Shown here in pieces: positions 23,932 through 35,324 of a stretch of 64,000 nt of DNA (position 1 is the first letter of the stretch; every line of letters begins with the position of its first letter). Source of the stretch: Dryococelus australis (taxonomy: Eukaryota; Arthropoda; Insecta; Phasmatodea; Phasmatidae); assembly GCA_029891345.1 (NCBI GenBank), contig CM056995.1, positions 216,508,547 through 216,572,546 on the forward strand. Reading direction: 5' to 3'. The notes under the pieces are model-generated. The model was not told where the DNA came from and made no database searches. It saw only the letters and a program-made list of their open reading frames with translations. A program made the translations under genes and the position numbers.

Positions 23932-24577
23932 TATAAATCTAGTAGCTGTTTCTTCACACTTATTGAAACAAATCTCTGAAAAAATCACTCCATGTATTAT
24001 GTGTATGGTTGTTTCTTAAATATGTAATATATCAAAAACATTTCATACTTGTGTTAACATTAAGGTACGTTATTTGGTTAGCTTGATTTTATACTTATGT
24101 TAGTTCTATGAATTATAACATTCAATTTACATTTGACATGAATAAAGCAGAGAAAAATACGTGTGTTGGTAATAGGCTATTCGCAATAAAGAGAGCACTT
24201 TTTTAAAGCCCTCTCACTTGGAATAACAGTCAATAAATATTCTTTATTTTACCCTTAGGCGTAAACTTCCGAAAGCGGTGAAATATATACACTGTGTTTA
24301 TTACTTATATGGGAATATTTATTTAAAAAGATGGTTAAAGGTGAGGAAATGCCTGAAAGAAAAAAGTAACTAGGGCCTTAAAAGTGCTCACTTTACAGTG
24401 AACAGCCTATAATAAATAGTTATCATGAAAAATATTATTAAACACACTGCACAGGAATGCAATGCATATTCCCTACGGTGTAATTGTCGAGACTCGATAA
24501 AGCTTAGTTTGCGTGAGACGTGGAAGTAGAACTTTAGCAGGGCTCCATAAAAGTTTGATGTAACCGTGAATTGACTA
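23932..24577 (+). mobile_element. TIR element family C (copy C2) interrupted by B3
   Basis: The left part ends at TGTGTTGGTAA, B3 follows, and family C resumes with ATAAATAGTTATCATG. This matches the uninterrupted C1 order (GTGTTGGCAACGCCTAG then AAATAGTTCTCATGG). The right terminus is TAACCGTGAATTGACTA. Left boundary is approximate because the terminus is degraded. Confidence 0.72.
24173..24409 (+). mobile_element. TIR element family B (copy B3), nested in C2
   Basis: 237 bp, from TAGGCTATTCGCAATAAAG to CACTTTACAGTGAACAGCCT plus A, followed by TA. It is nested within a family C copy, so this B insertion is the younger of the two. Confidence 0.88.
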
Positions 24578-25000
24578 CATATAGCTAGACATCAACGTAC
24601 TTCGTGTTAGTGAGGAAGCTTACAAATAAACGTAGAGAATCACGAAAACCATAAAGAGTAGGAACTCGCTCCCACAGGGTCTGCAACGTCTCACACAGTC
24701 ACGCAGGAGAGAGACGCCCTTGGGCTGCAGTTGCAACGGCACTCGGTCCAGTAGCCTCACGAGCGAGCGGCCCTCACTTTCCCTGAGGCGGGAAACTGCG
24801 GCGATGTGTTCTCACGACGGAATGTTAGAGTTGTCTCACGCAGCGACAATGGCACCTTGGGCCACTGCTCGCCGCTGCTTGCAAAACAGTCTTTCAGTTA
24901 CCTTTTCCTCGCAGCCGACCATTACTTAAGTTGTATTATCATACGCTAAGTTCTATTTAAATTCCTTTCATTTTATATTAAATTATCAATTTATACCCCA
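24578..25000. other. GC-richer patch 24650-24930, unidentified
   Basis: Has CG dinucleotides and a 69-codon open frame (24720-24929, +) without known motif. It may be an exon or promoter remnant; there is no splice donor with consensus at its edge. Confidence 0.3.
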
Positions 25001-25520
25001 CTAGCGACCCGCCCTAACCTCGCTCGGGTGCCATTTACAAATATGACATTGTTAAGGTTTACAGCAAGGGTATACGCATAAGGTAAATAACATAGGATTA
25101 ATACTATGATGTTCAAAATGTCTTCGTAAGTGAATCCCTGTTTTTAACCAAATTTTAAAAGACAAGAATGGTTACTGTGGGTCATCCATATAAGATAAAC
25201 ATATGCTGTCACAGACATTTTCTTGGCCTTTTTGAGATCTACAATTCTCTATAACGTTAATTTGGGATATATGATACGGTATAGTCGGCGTAAGCCATGC
25301 AAGCTCCCGAAAAGCGGCCTTTTCCAACTTTATTATAAAACGTCAACATTTCTCTACTATCCTTATATTTAATACTAACGTATTATATGCCTGAACCTTT
25401 GTCAAGGAATTGTCTAAATGATGGTTAAAACCACAACAAAATCCATCAAGTAGTTTAGAAGCCTTAGCCAAATACACAGATACACGCGGCCGGGCGACTT
25501 TGTCTTATACTATGTATAGA
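25001..25520 (-). mobile_element. Non-autonomous Helitron (520 bp)
   Basis: On the minus strand it begins TCTATACATAGTATAAGAC, the typical Helitron TC plus TATACT-like 5' end, and ends in GGGCGGGTCGCTAG. Just before the end are the complementary CCCGAGCGAGG and GGGCGGG blocks, a plausible terminal hairpin. The element lies between A and T on its own strand, as Helitrons do, with no target-site duplication. It has no coding capacity. Confidence 0.72.
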
Positions 25521-26869
25521 TTATTGCTTAGCTAGTAAATAACACCACTAACTACATACATCAATTTTTAGTATTATGCAAGATGTTCTGAAGCACTGTC
25601 TCCAAACTCCAGACAATGTTTCTTTGGGCCAATTGTAATAAAACATCCCTGCACACGTACATCCGAACAACTATTTTTATATAATTTAATTGTGTTCTAA
25701 TTTGTGGTGTACATCGCCTGGAGAACAAGGCGGCACGATCAAGAGTGTAAGGAAAGTTGTATAAGAACTACGACCTATGCAACTTGTACATGCGTGATAA
25801 AAATAAATCTTTATTAACTAAAGCGTAAATTGAGTTGTAATAAGTGTGTATGTAAAAACAATGTTATTATCTAGAAAGGCAATATTTTTATACATTATGA
25901 ATAATTTAACTCAATAACGAAAACATTTATTGCAATATAGTTTAATGATATGCACTAAGCATGGCCTTATCCAATCCAAAATAAACATAAAGAAGCTAAC
26001 TTAAAGTAACTTGATGAAACTTAACTGAAGCGACCATAGCCTAAACTCACCACCATCTACATCCTCTGTGTAATACTATAAACTCCCAACCGTCATGGAA
26101 TGATGCCTTCACCAACCCTTTACTTTATTCCAAAACAATACATTTTGAGTAGATGTAGTGTTTCTGGAGTATACGAGGATGCAGCGTCATCTGTCCTAGT
26201 ATTACGCATGGGTGAAGCGTTTACATTTACCCGGGCTATTCAGCGAAAACCTGTGTTTTGGCTGATGCTTAGCTGCTTATACATACATTGACGGAATGGG
26301 CAATATACCCCCTAAGGCAGCTAACTCTAGGAACTGAAAACCTCTAAATGTTTTACTAGATTTTTTATATCTCTTGTTTGTGATATTTTTTACATATACG
26401 TTACGTGCAGTTTGTATTAATATTAGACTAGTTTGTTTCGTTGGAGAAAACCGCAACGTTAAGAACAGTCTCATGAAAATTTCTATTTATCAGACTCAGC
26501 ATTGGAAAAGTGTATAGAAATATCTTAAGTCTCCCGCGTACGTAGTGTTTGAACTGCGTTGCAGAGTGTTTGAAATACACGTTTTACCACGGAATTATTG
26601 AACGTGAGTGCAATGTGCTGATCTACGAAAGGAACACATACTGAAAACGAGCGCTGTTGAGTACTTTCAAAATGTCACGAATCTTAGAAGCACCATTTCA
26701 GACTACTCCAAAAGGCTATAAACGTCTTTCTCAAAGCGCTGTATCTCAAAATATTCTCATCAGATACATACACAATTTCACTACTGCCCTTCACTGAACC
26801 TTCCTACGACCTATCCGACTATCCGAAAATAAAATAATAGAGTCACCGCTGAAAGTCCCATAGGTACAC
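25521..26869. other. No gene; partial copy of element H at 25715-25800
   Basis: 25715-25800 has ATCGCCTGGAGAACAAGGC and, 60 bp on, ACCTATGCAACTTGTACATG. Both are end motifs of element H (62871-63758), so it is a strongly shortened copy. The rest is AT-rich without a recognisable feature. Confidence 0.4.
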
Positions 26870-26984
26870 GCAGTGCGACTATAACACTGCCATGCAAATT
26901 CACAGCCTTGCGCCTAGAGGCGATGGCGCACTTGGTACACATGGCAGTGTTGCCCTTATCGCTTCCGGGTTTCTCGGCCTCAAA

Positions 26985-27016
<32 letters not shown>
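26870..27016 (+). repeat. Hairpin repeat (copy 1) with A29 tail
   Basis: AACACTGCCATG and CATGGCAGTGTT form a perfect 12 bp stem around about 45 nt. They are followed by GCCCTTATCGCTTCC and, soon after, a run of 29 A (26988-27016). A diverged copy of the hairpin plus the same 3' motif is at 35325-35410. The poly-A suggests retroposition or simply a slippage tract. Confidence 0.5.
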
Positions 27017-27019
<3 letters not shown>

Positions 27020-27669
27020 ACTGAAGGCCGGGGGCTTAGAAGAAAGGGGTGAATATATAAATTAGTTACAGCATCACTGATACCAAAACTTGCTCTGAAA
27101 CAACATGTAAAATTTAATTACACCACTTCAGTGTAATCACAGGTGAAGTCTGAGACCTTTAGACTATATTCTTCCTCCAGATGTGAGGAATGATTCCCCG
27201 AAGTATTGACATTCAATTTTGCAACAATCTGTACATATAACTGGATGGAGATTTTTGGACATTCGCCATGGCGATGCAGATGTCTGCCATGGGAAAAAAA
27301 GCACTGAACACGAGAAAATACTTAAATAAGACAAGTAACCTATGGACGAGAAAATAAATATATGCATACAAAACTGGAAAATTCTAAGAGGGAATAGAGT
27401 GAAAATACAGAACAGCAACAGATTACGAAAATAAACGTGTATAAACAGAACCAACAGATAACACATAGAAAACAACACAAGCTAGAGAAACTTGTTTGAA
27501 AAAGTTAGAATATCACTGACAAAATAAGTAGGAACAAAATAGGACTACACAACAAAGAAAGACATTCAAACACAGCAGTGGTACTAGACATGACAGAATA
27601 CAAGCCAGATATGCTGTAGTCAAGAATATATATACACAAAGCCAGACATAGTGGTTTCGTGTACATATG
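27017..27669. other. No gene seen
   Basis: AT-rich. A 104-codon minus-strand open frame is hydrophobic, low-complexity and unrecognised. Confidence 0.5.
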
Positions 27670-27895
27670 TAGTATATAGAAAGTATACCTCATTTGCGTA
27701 AGTGTAGTAAGCACATATCTTGCGTAAGGCTAACTATTCGCGACAAGCTTTTATATACTAAATATAAATCGACACAAAAATATTAATTTGTAGTAAAGTT
27801 TATTACGGCTGTTCGACTACGTCTTATAAGTTCTACAAATTCAGTAGCTATTCCTATTATTCTTTTCATCTTTTTAGTTCTTTTATAAATTAAAG
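27670..27895. mobile_element. Fold-back element family D, half copy
   Basis: Matches the loop (CTCATTTGCGTAAGTG) and the right arm of 12632-13014, ending TTTATAAATTAAAGC. The left arm is missing, so it no longer folds back. Confidence 0.75.
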
Positions 27896-29194
27896 CTTGC
27901 TTTTGAAAGGTTTTTTACACTTAATTAGTTTTTCACTTTTTAGTCTTACCTATTTTTTATTATACAGGTAGACTATTTATACATTCACAACAGACTCGTT
28001 CGTCATCAGTATCGATTACGATCAGGCGAGTTTCAGTGCACTCCTTTTGCGGAAAGTTGAACAGGTATGCTCAATATTCATTATTCATCTTACACGTGTG
28101 TGTCTGTCGATGTATTTGACATTTCAAGATGAGCTAACGCATATCGGAATTTTTTTAATAGTATTTCACATACACACACGTGGTCGATCATTTGAATTCT
28201 TTCTTGTGTTTCAAAGTTTGGATGGCCTTTTACCCACACAACCATGTATAAATGAGGACTTCCCCGGCAATGAAACACTACACGCCACCAGTAATAGACA
28301 ACTTGTCCACCAAATACATCGTAATTGTTAGTGATTCGGTGGGCACTGGACAGACACATCACATACACCTATCGTACGTACAAACAAGTGAAGTTAAATA
28401 AAAGCTTGTAAAAAACCGTTTTTAGCTATGTTAAAGCGCTCAGCAATGCCATTTATAATGTGCATGATGTGTTCAGAGCATTATATTTACTTAGTTTGAA
28501 ATGTTTTTTTTTCCTACATTGGTCTAGTGGGGTGACGTTTAATGGTTACGTAAAAAAAACGCTGATTTCAAAAACTCTGCAAAACTATTCAAGTTCCAGG
28601 TTGGCGGTGCCCTTAAAATCAGCTTGCCATGTATTCTCAAAACCAAAACATAATATTCTGTTTCGCCCAAATAAATATTATTTACTTTATATCTTCATAT
28701 AAGTTATCTTTTGCATTATTTCACAATTAGCAAATTTCTAACTGGAGCCGAACTCGCAATCCTCTAAGTAACTGTCTACAATACTTCCAACTTCTCTATC
28801 ATATAGTCATGCAGCAATGTTTAAGTAAATCTGAATTCTTTCAGCATATAAATTTGCATTATTAACTTTGTTATATACACAATTTAGGTTAGTAACACAA
28901 ATCAATTATAATATTGAGATGCTTGTGTCTTGTTTAAAATACTAGAGTTTTAGTTTCGGGCTACTGTCAGGTATTGTTTAAAATACAAAATAAAGAATAT
29001 TTTTACATGTTATGCTTTCCTGGTTTCCAGTAAAGAAACTATTTTTTTCCGAGTACTGGTAATTTCACATGATAGTTTTACTTCACATACGCATGAATTA
29101 AAAAATCAAACTGATTCACTTGTGCTAATTACTATTTCACATAAAAATAAAGACGCCATGCCATAAATAACATGAAATTATAACTAGTATGTCA
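27896..29194. other. No gene supported
   Basis: AT-rich. Overlapping 92-94-codon frames on both strands at 28047-28368 and an 80-codon frame at 28460-28702 show no motif. Confidence 0.5.
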
Positions 29195-29435
29195 TTAGCA
29201 GTAACAGTTGGCATGCCATAAATGGCACTTCAGCTTACTGATAATGTATATTCAGTAGTAAGCAACAGTTGAAATACCACCAGCATGCTGCTATTATATT
29301 CCCAGCAGTAGGCAATAGTTGGCATGTCACAAATGGCCCATTAGTTTGCTGTTAGTATTTTACCAGTTGTAGACAACAGTTGGTCTGACGTAAATGGTCC
29401 ATAAACTTACTGCTAATATTTTCCCAGCACTAAGT
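29195..29435 (+). repeat. Tandem repeat, ~60-65 bp unit, about four copies
   Basis: Each unit has a GCAACAGTTGGCATG-like block, CATAAATGGCCCAT-like, then TTACTGCTAATATTTTCCC-like. Recurrence of the CAGTTG block near 29206, 29265, 29330 and 29380 gives the period. Units are diverged. Confidence 0.65.
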
Positions 29436-30039
29436 ATCAACGGTTTGTTTATCGTCTGCTTGTTGGGTGTCTGTTGAATTCTATCAATCGTTGAGAGAGC
29501 ATTGGCTCACATTCCGGTTATTCAAAAAAAATAGACAACGTCCCTTTTGTTTATAAGACCTGTTTGCCAACCATAAAATGAATACTGACAGCCATGAATG
29601 TGAACGTTTGCCACCACTGCCAATAGATAGCAAACTGTTAACTGCTTGTTGTCTCCTATTTGGATAATTTCACGTTATATCATACCATCGTAAAAATTCT
29701 CGAGCAAGGGTTGTTTGTCTTAAGCTACTGTTTTCATCACAAATCATCCTTCTTTTCGACCGAGCCACACGTAGATAAATCACCCAAGGTTCTAAACTGC
29801 TAATGTTTTTTTCATAGATATGGAGTCCTGCATAAAGCTTGGATGAGAGGAAGTCCAATGATAGGGGATCTAACATGTTTTTCGATAAAGCCTAGTAAAT
29901 AACTGAATTTATAATGAACATTTAAAGAGTATCTATTCATGGTACGTAGAGTGTGAGAATGGTAAGAAAAATTGAACAACTGTGAGCAAAGCTGACATCA
30001 CGTCTGCTTCGTGCGTGTTGCTAAGACGGAGACTCCAAC

Positions 30040-30210
30040 ATGGCAGAGGTGAGAGTCAAAGAGCTGGCATCCAAAGCTGCCAAGATGGACACGATCACAG
30101 ACGGCGAGATGCCACTCTGCACTTTCGTGGTGGAAACTTCTCTTTTCGAGTTGGCACGAATGAGGCGTGGACATTCTCCACTTACAGATCACGATTTGTG
30201 GAGTCTCTAA
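30040..30210 (+). CDS. Possible small or first-exon coding sequence (56 aa)
   Basis: Starts with ATG in a good context (CCAACATGGC) and reads MAEVRVKELASKAAKMD, then a mixed hydrophobic/charged stretch ending SLTDHDLWSL-like (…SPLTDHDLWSL) before TAA, 10 bp ahead of element A3. Composition is more balanced than nearby random frames. GGTGAGAG directly after the third codon could also serve as a splice donor, making this a first exon with a very short coding part. No family is recognised. It may equally be a chance frame in a GC-richer patch. Confidence 0.28.
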   Translation: MAEVRVKELASKAAKMDTITDGEMPLCTFVVETSLFELARMRRGHSPLTDHDLWSL

Positions 30211-30220
30211 CCGCACTCTA

Positions 30221-30638
30221 CAGGCTGTTCACGGTAAAATGAAGACTTTTGAAAGCCCTGCTTAAGATATACTTGTATGCGCGTTGTGTATTCTTCCACC
30301 TTATGTAAGATTGACATTGTCACAGGCCTCGTCACGTTATTCATGCGTTAGTCAAGTGAAACTGTGAAATTAGTAGAAAAGTAAATATTTCATAGATATG
30401 CTAATTTTTACACTTCGATGAAAAAAAAAAAAAAAAGAGAACATAATTTAAGTTATCGAAAATGATTGCCAACACTTTTTATTTGATGTTAAGATACGGA
30501 ACTACTTCCCATCCATTGTTACCAACTTTACCGGACGCATGTCACTCAAGGTTCCCGTCGATATAAACATGTAGGTAGGGGCAGTGAAATTTTTCCGAGG
30601 TTGATTTCAAAAGTGCTCACTTTTTCGTAAAAATCCTA
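30221..30638 (-). mobile_element. TIR element family A (copy A3)
   Basis: Flanked by TA at both ends (30219-30220, 30639-30640). The left terminus is CAGGCTGTTCACGGTAAAAT and the right terminus is degraded (CACTTTTTCGTAAAAATCCTA). Contains an A-run at about 30420-30436. Confidence 0.86.
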
Positions 30639-31027
30639 TAAGAAATTATTCGTAAATTTACCTTGCAAATGTACTCCCTTAGTAAGAAAGCAGGAATGGT
30701 AATATTTTCTCCTACACATTCATTGTAGCGTTCCTACATTTGTTCAGGTAACTGTCAAATGCGTAGGGATCTCCTCAACTTTGTATAGTAGCGACGCTAA
30801 ACATTCCCATATCTGCAGCATGATGTGTGGTATTATTAACACAGTGTAATGGTTAAAAACTTCCATTATAGTTAAGGAAGTTTACCAGAAAAACTTTTAC
30901 AGTGAGTCACGTCATTCGACACACGGCGCAGACCCGCAATTAAATTATTGTTAGCCGACTCACTGTTTAGATGACCTATGTGCTTGCTGGTCAGTTAAAA
31001 GATTCGGGAAATTCTTCTCCTGAATCA
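30639..31027. other. No gene seen
   Basis: Unremarkable AT-rich spacer. Confidence 0.5.
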
Positions 31028-31785
31028 TACTGAGAGAAAATCGAACAGAATATTTATTTGTATAGGGCCAAATATATATTTAGTTGCCCTAAAAAATATA
31101 TGTTGTTGAGCAAACAGAATTTAAAAAGCAGCAAAACTGTTTTTGTTTGTCTAACAAAATATATGTTTGAATAAACGAAGTCTCTGTGTTGGGCAAAAAA
31201 AAAATTAGACTGTCATCTAAATATATTGTTGAATTAACTGTATATATTTGTTTGGCCACTCATATGACTGCCTTCGTTCGAAAATACAGCTCGATAGTTT
31301 GTTTGTATTTTTGTGACAATTAGGATAGTAACCGTGTTTGTTAGTGCATCTATTGATGCTCAACAATCGTATAATAACATTAATAGAAAATGCAACAAGA
31401 AACTGACAAGAAAAGCTGTAAAACTGAAATATTTTTTGCACACTTTGCCCAAAATGTTTAGTATATCTAGTTTAAATCTTTCCTGCTTCCTCAGTTGTCA
31501 CATTAGCTGAGATTACTTAGGCGTGGCAGTCGCACGCAGTTGATCTACGTTTAAAACTCGGTTGAAATTGCAAAATGTTTTATATCGTCCCAAACTGTTA
31601 AATGTACGTGTAGACAAATAAATATTTAGTTGCACCAACCAAATCTTACCGTTTGGGGCAACCAAATGATAACAGCAAAATAATTCGGTTTCAGCAACAA
31701 AGTATTTCATTGCGCCTATAAAAACAAATAATTTGGTTGCACCAAACAAATTTTGTTTGATTCAACAAAACCATTTTTCTCAGTG
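31028..31785 (+). mobile_element. TIR element family G (copy G1)
   Basis: Ends TACTGAGAGAAAATCG and CCATTTTTCTCAGTG, giving a TIR of about 15 bp (CACTGAGARAAA). Both subterminal regions are filled with diverged CAAATATATTTGTTG-like motifs separated by about 20-40 bp. A second, inverted copy is at 50149-50802. It is non-coding and similar in build to hAT- or P-like non-autonomous elements, but the target duplication is unclear. A further stray terminus (GCATTTTTCTCAGCG) lies at about 31842-31856. Confidence 0.72.
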
Positions 31786-31894
31786 TAAGAATAAAAATTT
31801 CTGAAGATAATGTGAGTATACTGTATTTTTTTATAATAGCATTTTTCTCAGCGTAACAACAGTGTCATCAGGGGGCGACGCCTATGATATTAAT

Positions 31895-32065
31895 CTGGCG
31901 GCTATAGCGTAGGTGCATTGTAAATGGCGTCCAACTATGCATATAAGAGGGCTTAAGGCGTACTCTACCGCACCACCCTGCTAGTCATTGGGCGTGATGC
32001 CAATTATGTGAATTTGATGGTTATAGGTTAAGAGGGTAGTAAATGGCGGCCAACTATGCTTATAT
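31895..32065 (+). repeat. Two-copy tandem duplication (~118 bp)
   Basis: GTAAATGGCGTCCAACTATG (ends near 31938) and GTAAATGGCGGCCAACTATG recur 118 bp apart, each preceded by a similar TATAGGTTAAG/TATAGCGTAGG block. Confidence 0.6.
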
Positions 32066-33415
32066 GTTCGTGTGAGTCAGATATAGACATAATATACTTG
32101 TGCATTTTAAACTATAGATACTGTCCGCGATGGTCGCCGCTGTCTGCTGTCTTCATTGAAGTTCTGTTATAGTTTTGTTTCTCGGGCATTTGTGTGTATA
32201 TACGGAATGAGTCGATACTGAGTGTGTTAATTTCGGGAGGGTATTCCTTACGAGAAATACAGCAGGACTGTATCTAAGCATTTTTCAATAAATTCAGGAA
32301 TTTGGCCGCTACGCGCAACTGAAAATCTAATTTCAAATTACACTTAGTCAAATATTTCCGAAACCATTTTGATTAAGCAACACAACTTCTAGCAGAATTA
32401 CATGAAAGAGAGAGCTTCAATCTGTTATGAGAGAGGTGGTAATAATATCTCCCTTTGTTACGTATTTGGGATTCATCACCTTTTTTCGACCGGTACTTAC
32501 GAAACACTGAGATATAATGCACGTTTACATACGGTACGTTAATGAAAAAAAAAAAAAAAAAAACCAAGGTCGTCTTGTTAGCACTCGCTAAGGCTAACCG
32601 TTTTCGCGTTATCAGCATCCGTATGTTTAAGGGTGTGCGTAAAAAAGCTTGAGGGGCATGTAAACTGAAATTCAATTCAGAATAAGAAACAGGCGTCGTC
32701 CAGACGTAGGTACAAGCAAGCATGGACATGCCTTGTTACTGATTTGGAATGAATGTCAATTAATCGTCACAGAGGCGTAGAGTTTCGTTAGGCAAAGAGA
32801 GCAGAGTCATGGATTAATTTGATTCCATTTTTTACATCATTGCATTACGAATTGCTATTAACAATACGTCCATGTAATTGTTATGTTTGTAATGAAAGCA
32901 TGCATTCATACGTCTATTGTAGTAATTGGCATCTAACTGCAGTCGCTATAATCATGTTATTGACAGAGATAAGGAATAACATGGTGTATGATATTATTTC
33001 TTCCCGAAATCTATTACTTGGGATAAATCGTATATTGCGACGTAGTAATGCAGTCATTCTTTCATTTTCCAGGAGACAGGCTAAAGTCACGATAGCCAAC
33101 TACAAGACTATTTTTCTTCCTATAAGACTTCTTCCTTTGGGAATTTTCCCCTCTCTAAACTAGGTAAACGCTTAAGCATATTACACCCAGTGGCATAAAA
33201 ATGCCGCATCCAGAAGGAGATGCTGAAATGAAACATGTCACAGAAAATAAAAAAAGTTGCACAAATGACTGAGTACAATACCTAGACAAATAAGTCATTT
33301 ATTCGGGCAAAACGGTACAGCTGAAATTATTTTAATACACAGTTTCATTATCCCTGCCGTGAATAACACATGCAGTGACGCAGTCCGATACGATCCTGCA
33401 GAAGATGGCCCAATG
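32066..33415. other. No gene supported
   Basis: AT-rich with an A-run at about 32544-32562. Frames of 114 codons (32819-33163, +) and 118 codons (32373-32729, -) lack recognisable features. Confidence 0.5.
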
Positions 33416-33848
33416 AAGGGTGTTTACGGTAAAGTAAGCAATTTTTAAATGAACCTCTAAACAAAAATGACAGTCCATAACTGCAGTATACTTGTATCTA
33501 CAGTAAACATTGGCATGCAGAATCTTAGTTAAGTTGGTAGCGTGTAAATTAAAAACAGTTTTGAGAGTTTCCATTGTTGCAAGTCTGATGATGACTTTTA
33601 TAACTACTGAAAACAGCGTTACTTGTTTTATACACATACGCGCTCGAATTCCCATATTATTTATTATGTATTTCTCCAAAAAATAAAGAATAAAAAATAA
33701 TTAACGGTTTAACTCGGATAGCTTATCAATAAAATTAGTAGGTATATAGCAAAGTTAATTTTAAATACTACGTAAGGATATTAAATGAAAAATAAAGCAG
33801 ATTCTTGGACGGGATTTCAAATGTGCTCAATGGACTGTGAACGGATTA
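33416..33848. mobile_element. Diverged family A-like TIR element (copy A8)
   Basis: Starts AAGGGTGTTTACGGTAAAGT and ends TTTCAAATGTGCTCA then TGTGAACGGATTA, both recognisable as family A termini. The interior has little similarity to the other copies beyond a TTAGTTAAGTTGGTAGCG block. Boundaries are approximate. Confidence 0.5.
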
Positions 33849-33871
33849 TAATTATTGCAACTACTGTTTCA

Positions 33872-34118
33872 GGTTTCCAGATGCTGCAGACTTGACTGTT
33901 GAAGATGCCACACCAGCGGGCTCCTTGCATGGTATACAGGTGACAAGTTTGGAGACAGGCCTGTCCATAGAAGGGCTCCGACAGCACAAAGGCAGTCCCA
34001 CGAAACCCATGCAGCGGCAGGCATCTTCCCGTGGGGAAATTGCCCACTGGATCTGCATTATGAGCCTACGCCATCTCGCGAACGTCCTGCTGTGCTATCA
34101 ATGTTCCCTTTACCATTA
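33872..34118 (+). other. Candidate host exon or exon remnant
   Basis: A GC-richer island follows CTACTGTTTCAG, a good splice acceptor with polypyrimidine character. From there one plus-strand frame stays open for about 80 codons. It includes FPDAADLTVEDATPAGS, LHGIQVTSLETGLSIEGL and KPMQRQASSRGEIAHW, a balanced and protein-like composition unlike the random frames around it. A possible donor, CAGGTGACA, lies inside at about 33940, so the true exon may be shorter. Otherwise the frame runs into the family A element at 34119. No family is recognised. Minus-strand frames across the same island are also open, so strand is not certain. Confidence 0.4.
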
Positions 34119-34922
34119 TAATCTGTTCATGGTTAACTAAGCACTTTTGAAATCAACCTTCGAAAAACGTCATTGCCCCTAAAGACTGTTCACGATAAAG
34201 TGGGCACTTTTGAAAGCAACCTTAGAACAAAGTCACTGCTCCTAACTGCATATATTATAACGGGCGCATTGAGTGGCATGCGTCCAGTGAAGTTGGTAAC
34301 GATGGAGGGAAATAGTTCCATGTCTTAAAGTCTAACTAAAAAGTAGTAGGTAAACGTTTGTGAAAACTTAAATTATTTCTTTCGCTTTCTGTTTTTTTCT
34401 ACATCTAAGTGTAAAAATGAATAGTTGTGTAAAATATATACTTATAATACATTAACAGTTTCATGGCTGTGTTAATTTACATATGGTGGAAGAATACACG
34501 ACGTACATACAAGTAGATCTTCAGTAATGCTTTCTAAACTGCTCAGGTTACCGTGAACAACCTATAACTGAATATATTTTAACGGACGCACTGACTTGGC
34601 ATCCATCCAGTAAAGTTGGTAACAATGGATGGAAAGTAGTTCTACGTCTCAACGTCAAATTTAAAGTGCTCTTCAAACATTTTCAAAGAGAGAGAATATC
34701 ATTTTGCACTCTCTTTTTAGTGCGAATAACTGTAACGAAAATAAATTTGTAACATTTTTATATCTTTAAATTATTTCAGAATTTAACGTAAGTAATGCAT
34801 AAATAAGGCGATCAGGCCAACTTGAATGTTAATTTTACATATGGTGGAAGAACACAAAATGTGCATACGATAAGATATTAAACAGGGCTTTCAAAGTCGC
34901 TGAAGCTACCGTGTAAAGCCTA
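34119..34922 (+). mobile_element. TIR element family A (outer copy) split by a second copy
   Basis: Flanked by TA at 34117-34118 and 34923-34924. Left piece is 34119-34179, ending CATTGCCCC. The right piece resumes at 34568 with ACTGAATATATTTTAACGG. Joined at a TA these match the uninterrupted A2 order (CACTGCTCCTACCTGCATATA). The right terminus is degraded (ACCGTGTAAAGCCTA). Confidence 0.85.
34182..34565 (+). mobile_element. TIR element family A (inner copy A4), nested
   Basis: 384 bp, from AAGACTGTTCACGATAAAGT to ACCGTGAACAACCTA, with TA at 34180-34181 and TA at 34566-34567. It is inserted into another family A copy in the same orientation, so it is the younger one. Confidence 0.88.
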
Positions 34923-35324
34923 TACTGAGATTCATTCCTCACGCACACTCATCATACTGCACACAGCTTCGTCCTACAACCGTTAAAAGTGCGGTGGACA
35001 CCCGTATTTTTTCGTAAAATAGTTGTTTGCGTGAATACGCGTAACTCGATAAATATATGTGCTGCAAATAAGACTTTTCGTCAGAAAAGACAAAAAACTA
35101 TTATCTGTGCCCCTATTTTTTTCTTTTGTCATATAAAGTGTATTCCTGGAGGAAAAAAAATTGCGAAAAGGTCAAATATCGCCTTTTTAAAGCTTGCCTA
35201 TACAGTCTCCTTAAGCGGCAAGAGAAAAGTACAAAGATACGGACGTAGTTTAATCTGTGTTCTTTCATCGCGTGTAATAAAACCCCCATGTTAAAGATCT
35301 CATTTGCACAGTACAGCGTTACGG
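34923..35324. other. No gene supported
   Basis: A 101-codon frame (34989-35294, +) is basic and unrecognised, with no start-context or splice support. Confidence 0.45.

Noticed and set aside
26891-26898. ATGCAAAT octamer as a POU-factor site
   Set aside because: A single 8 bp match inside the hairpin repeat; expected by chance in AT-rich DNA.
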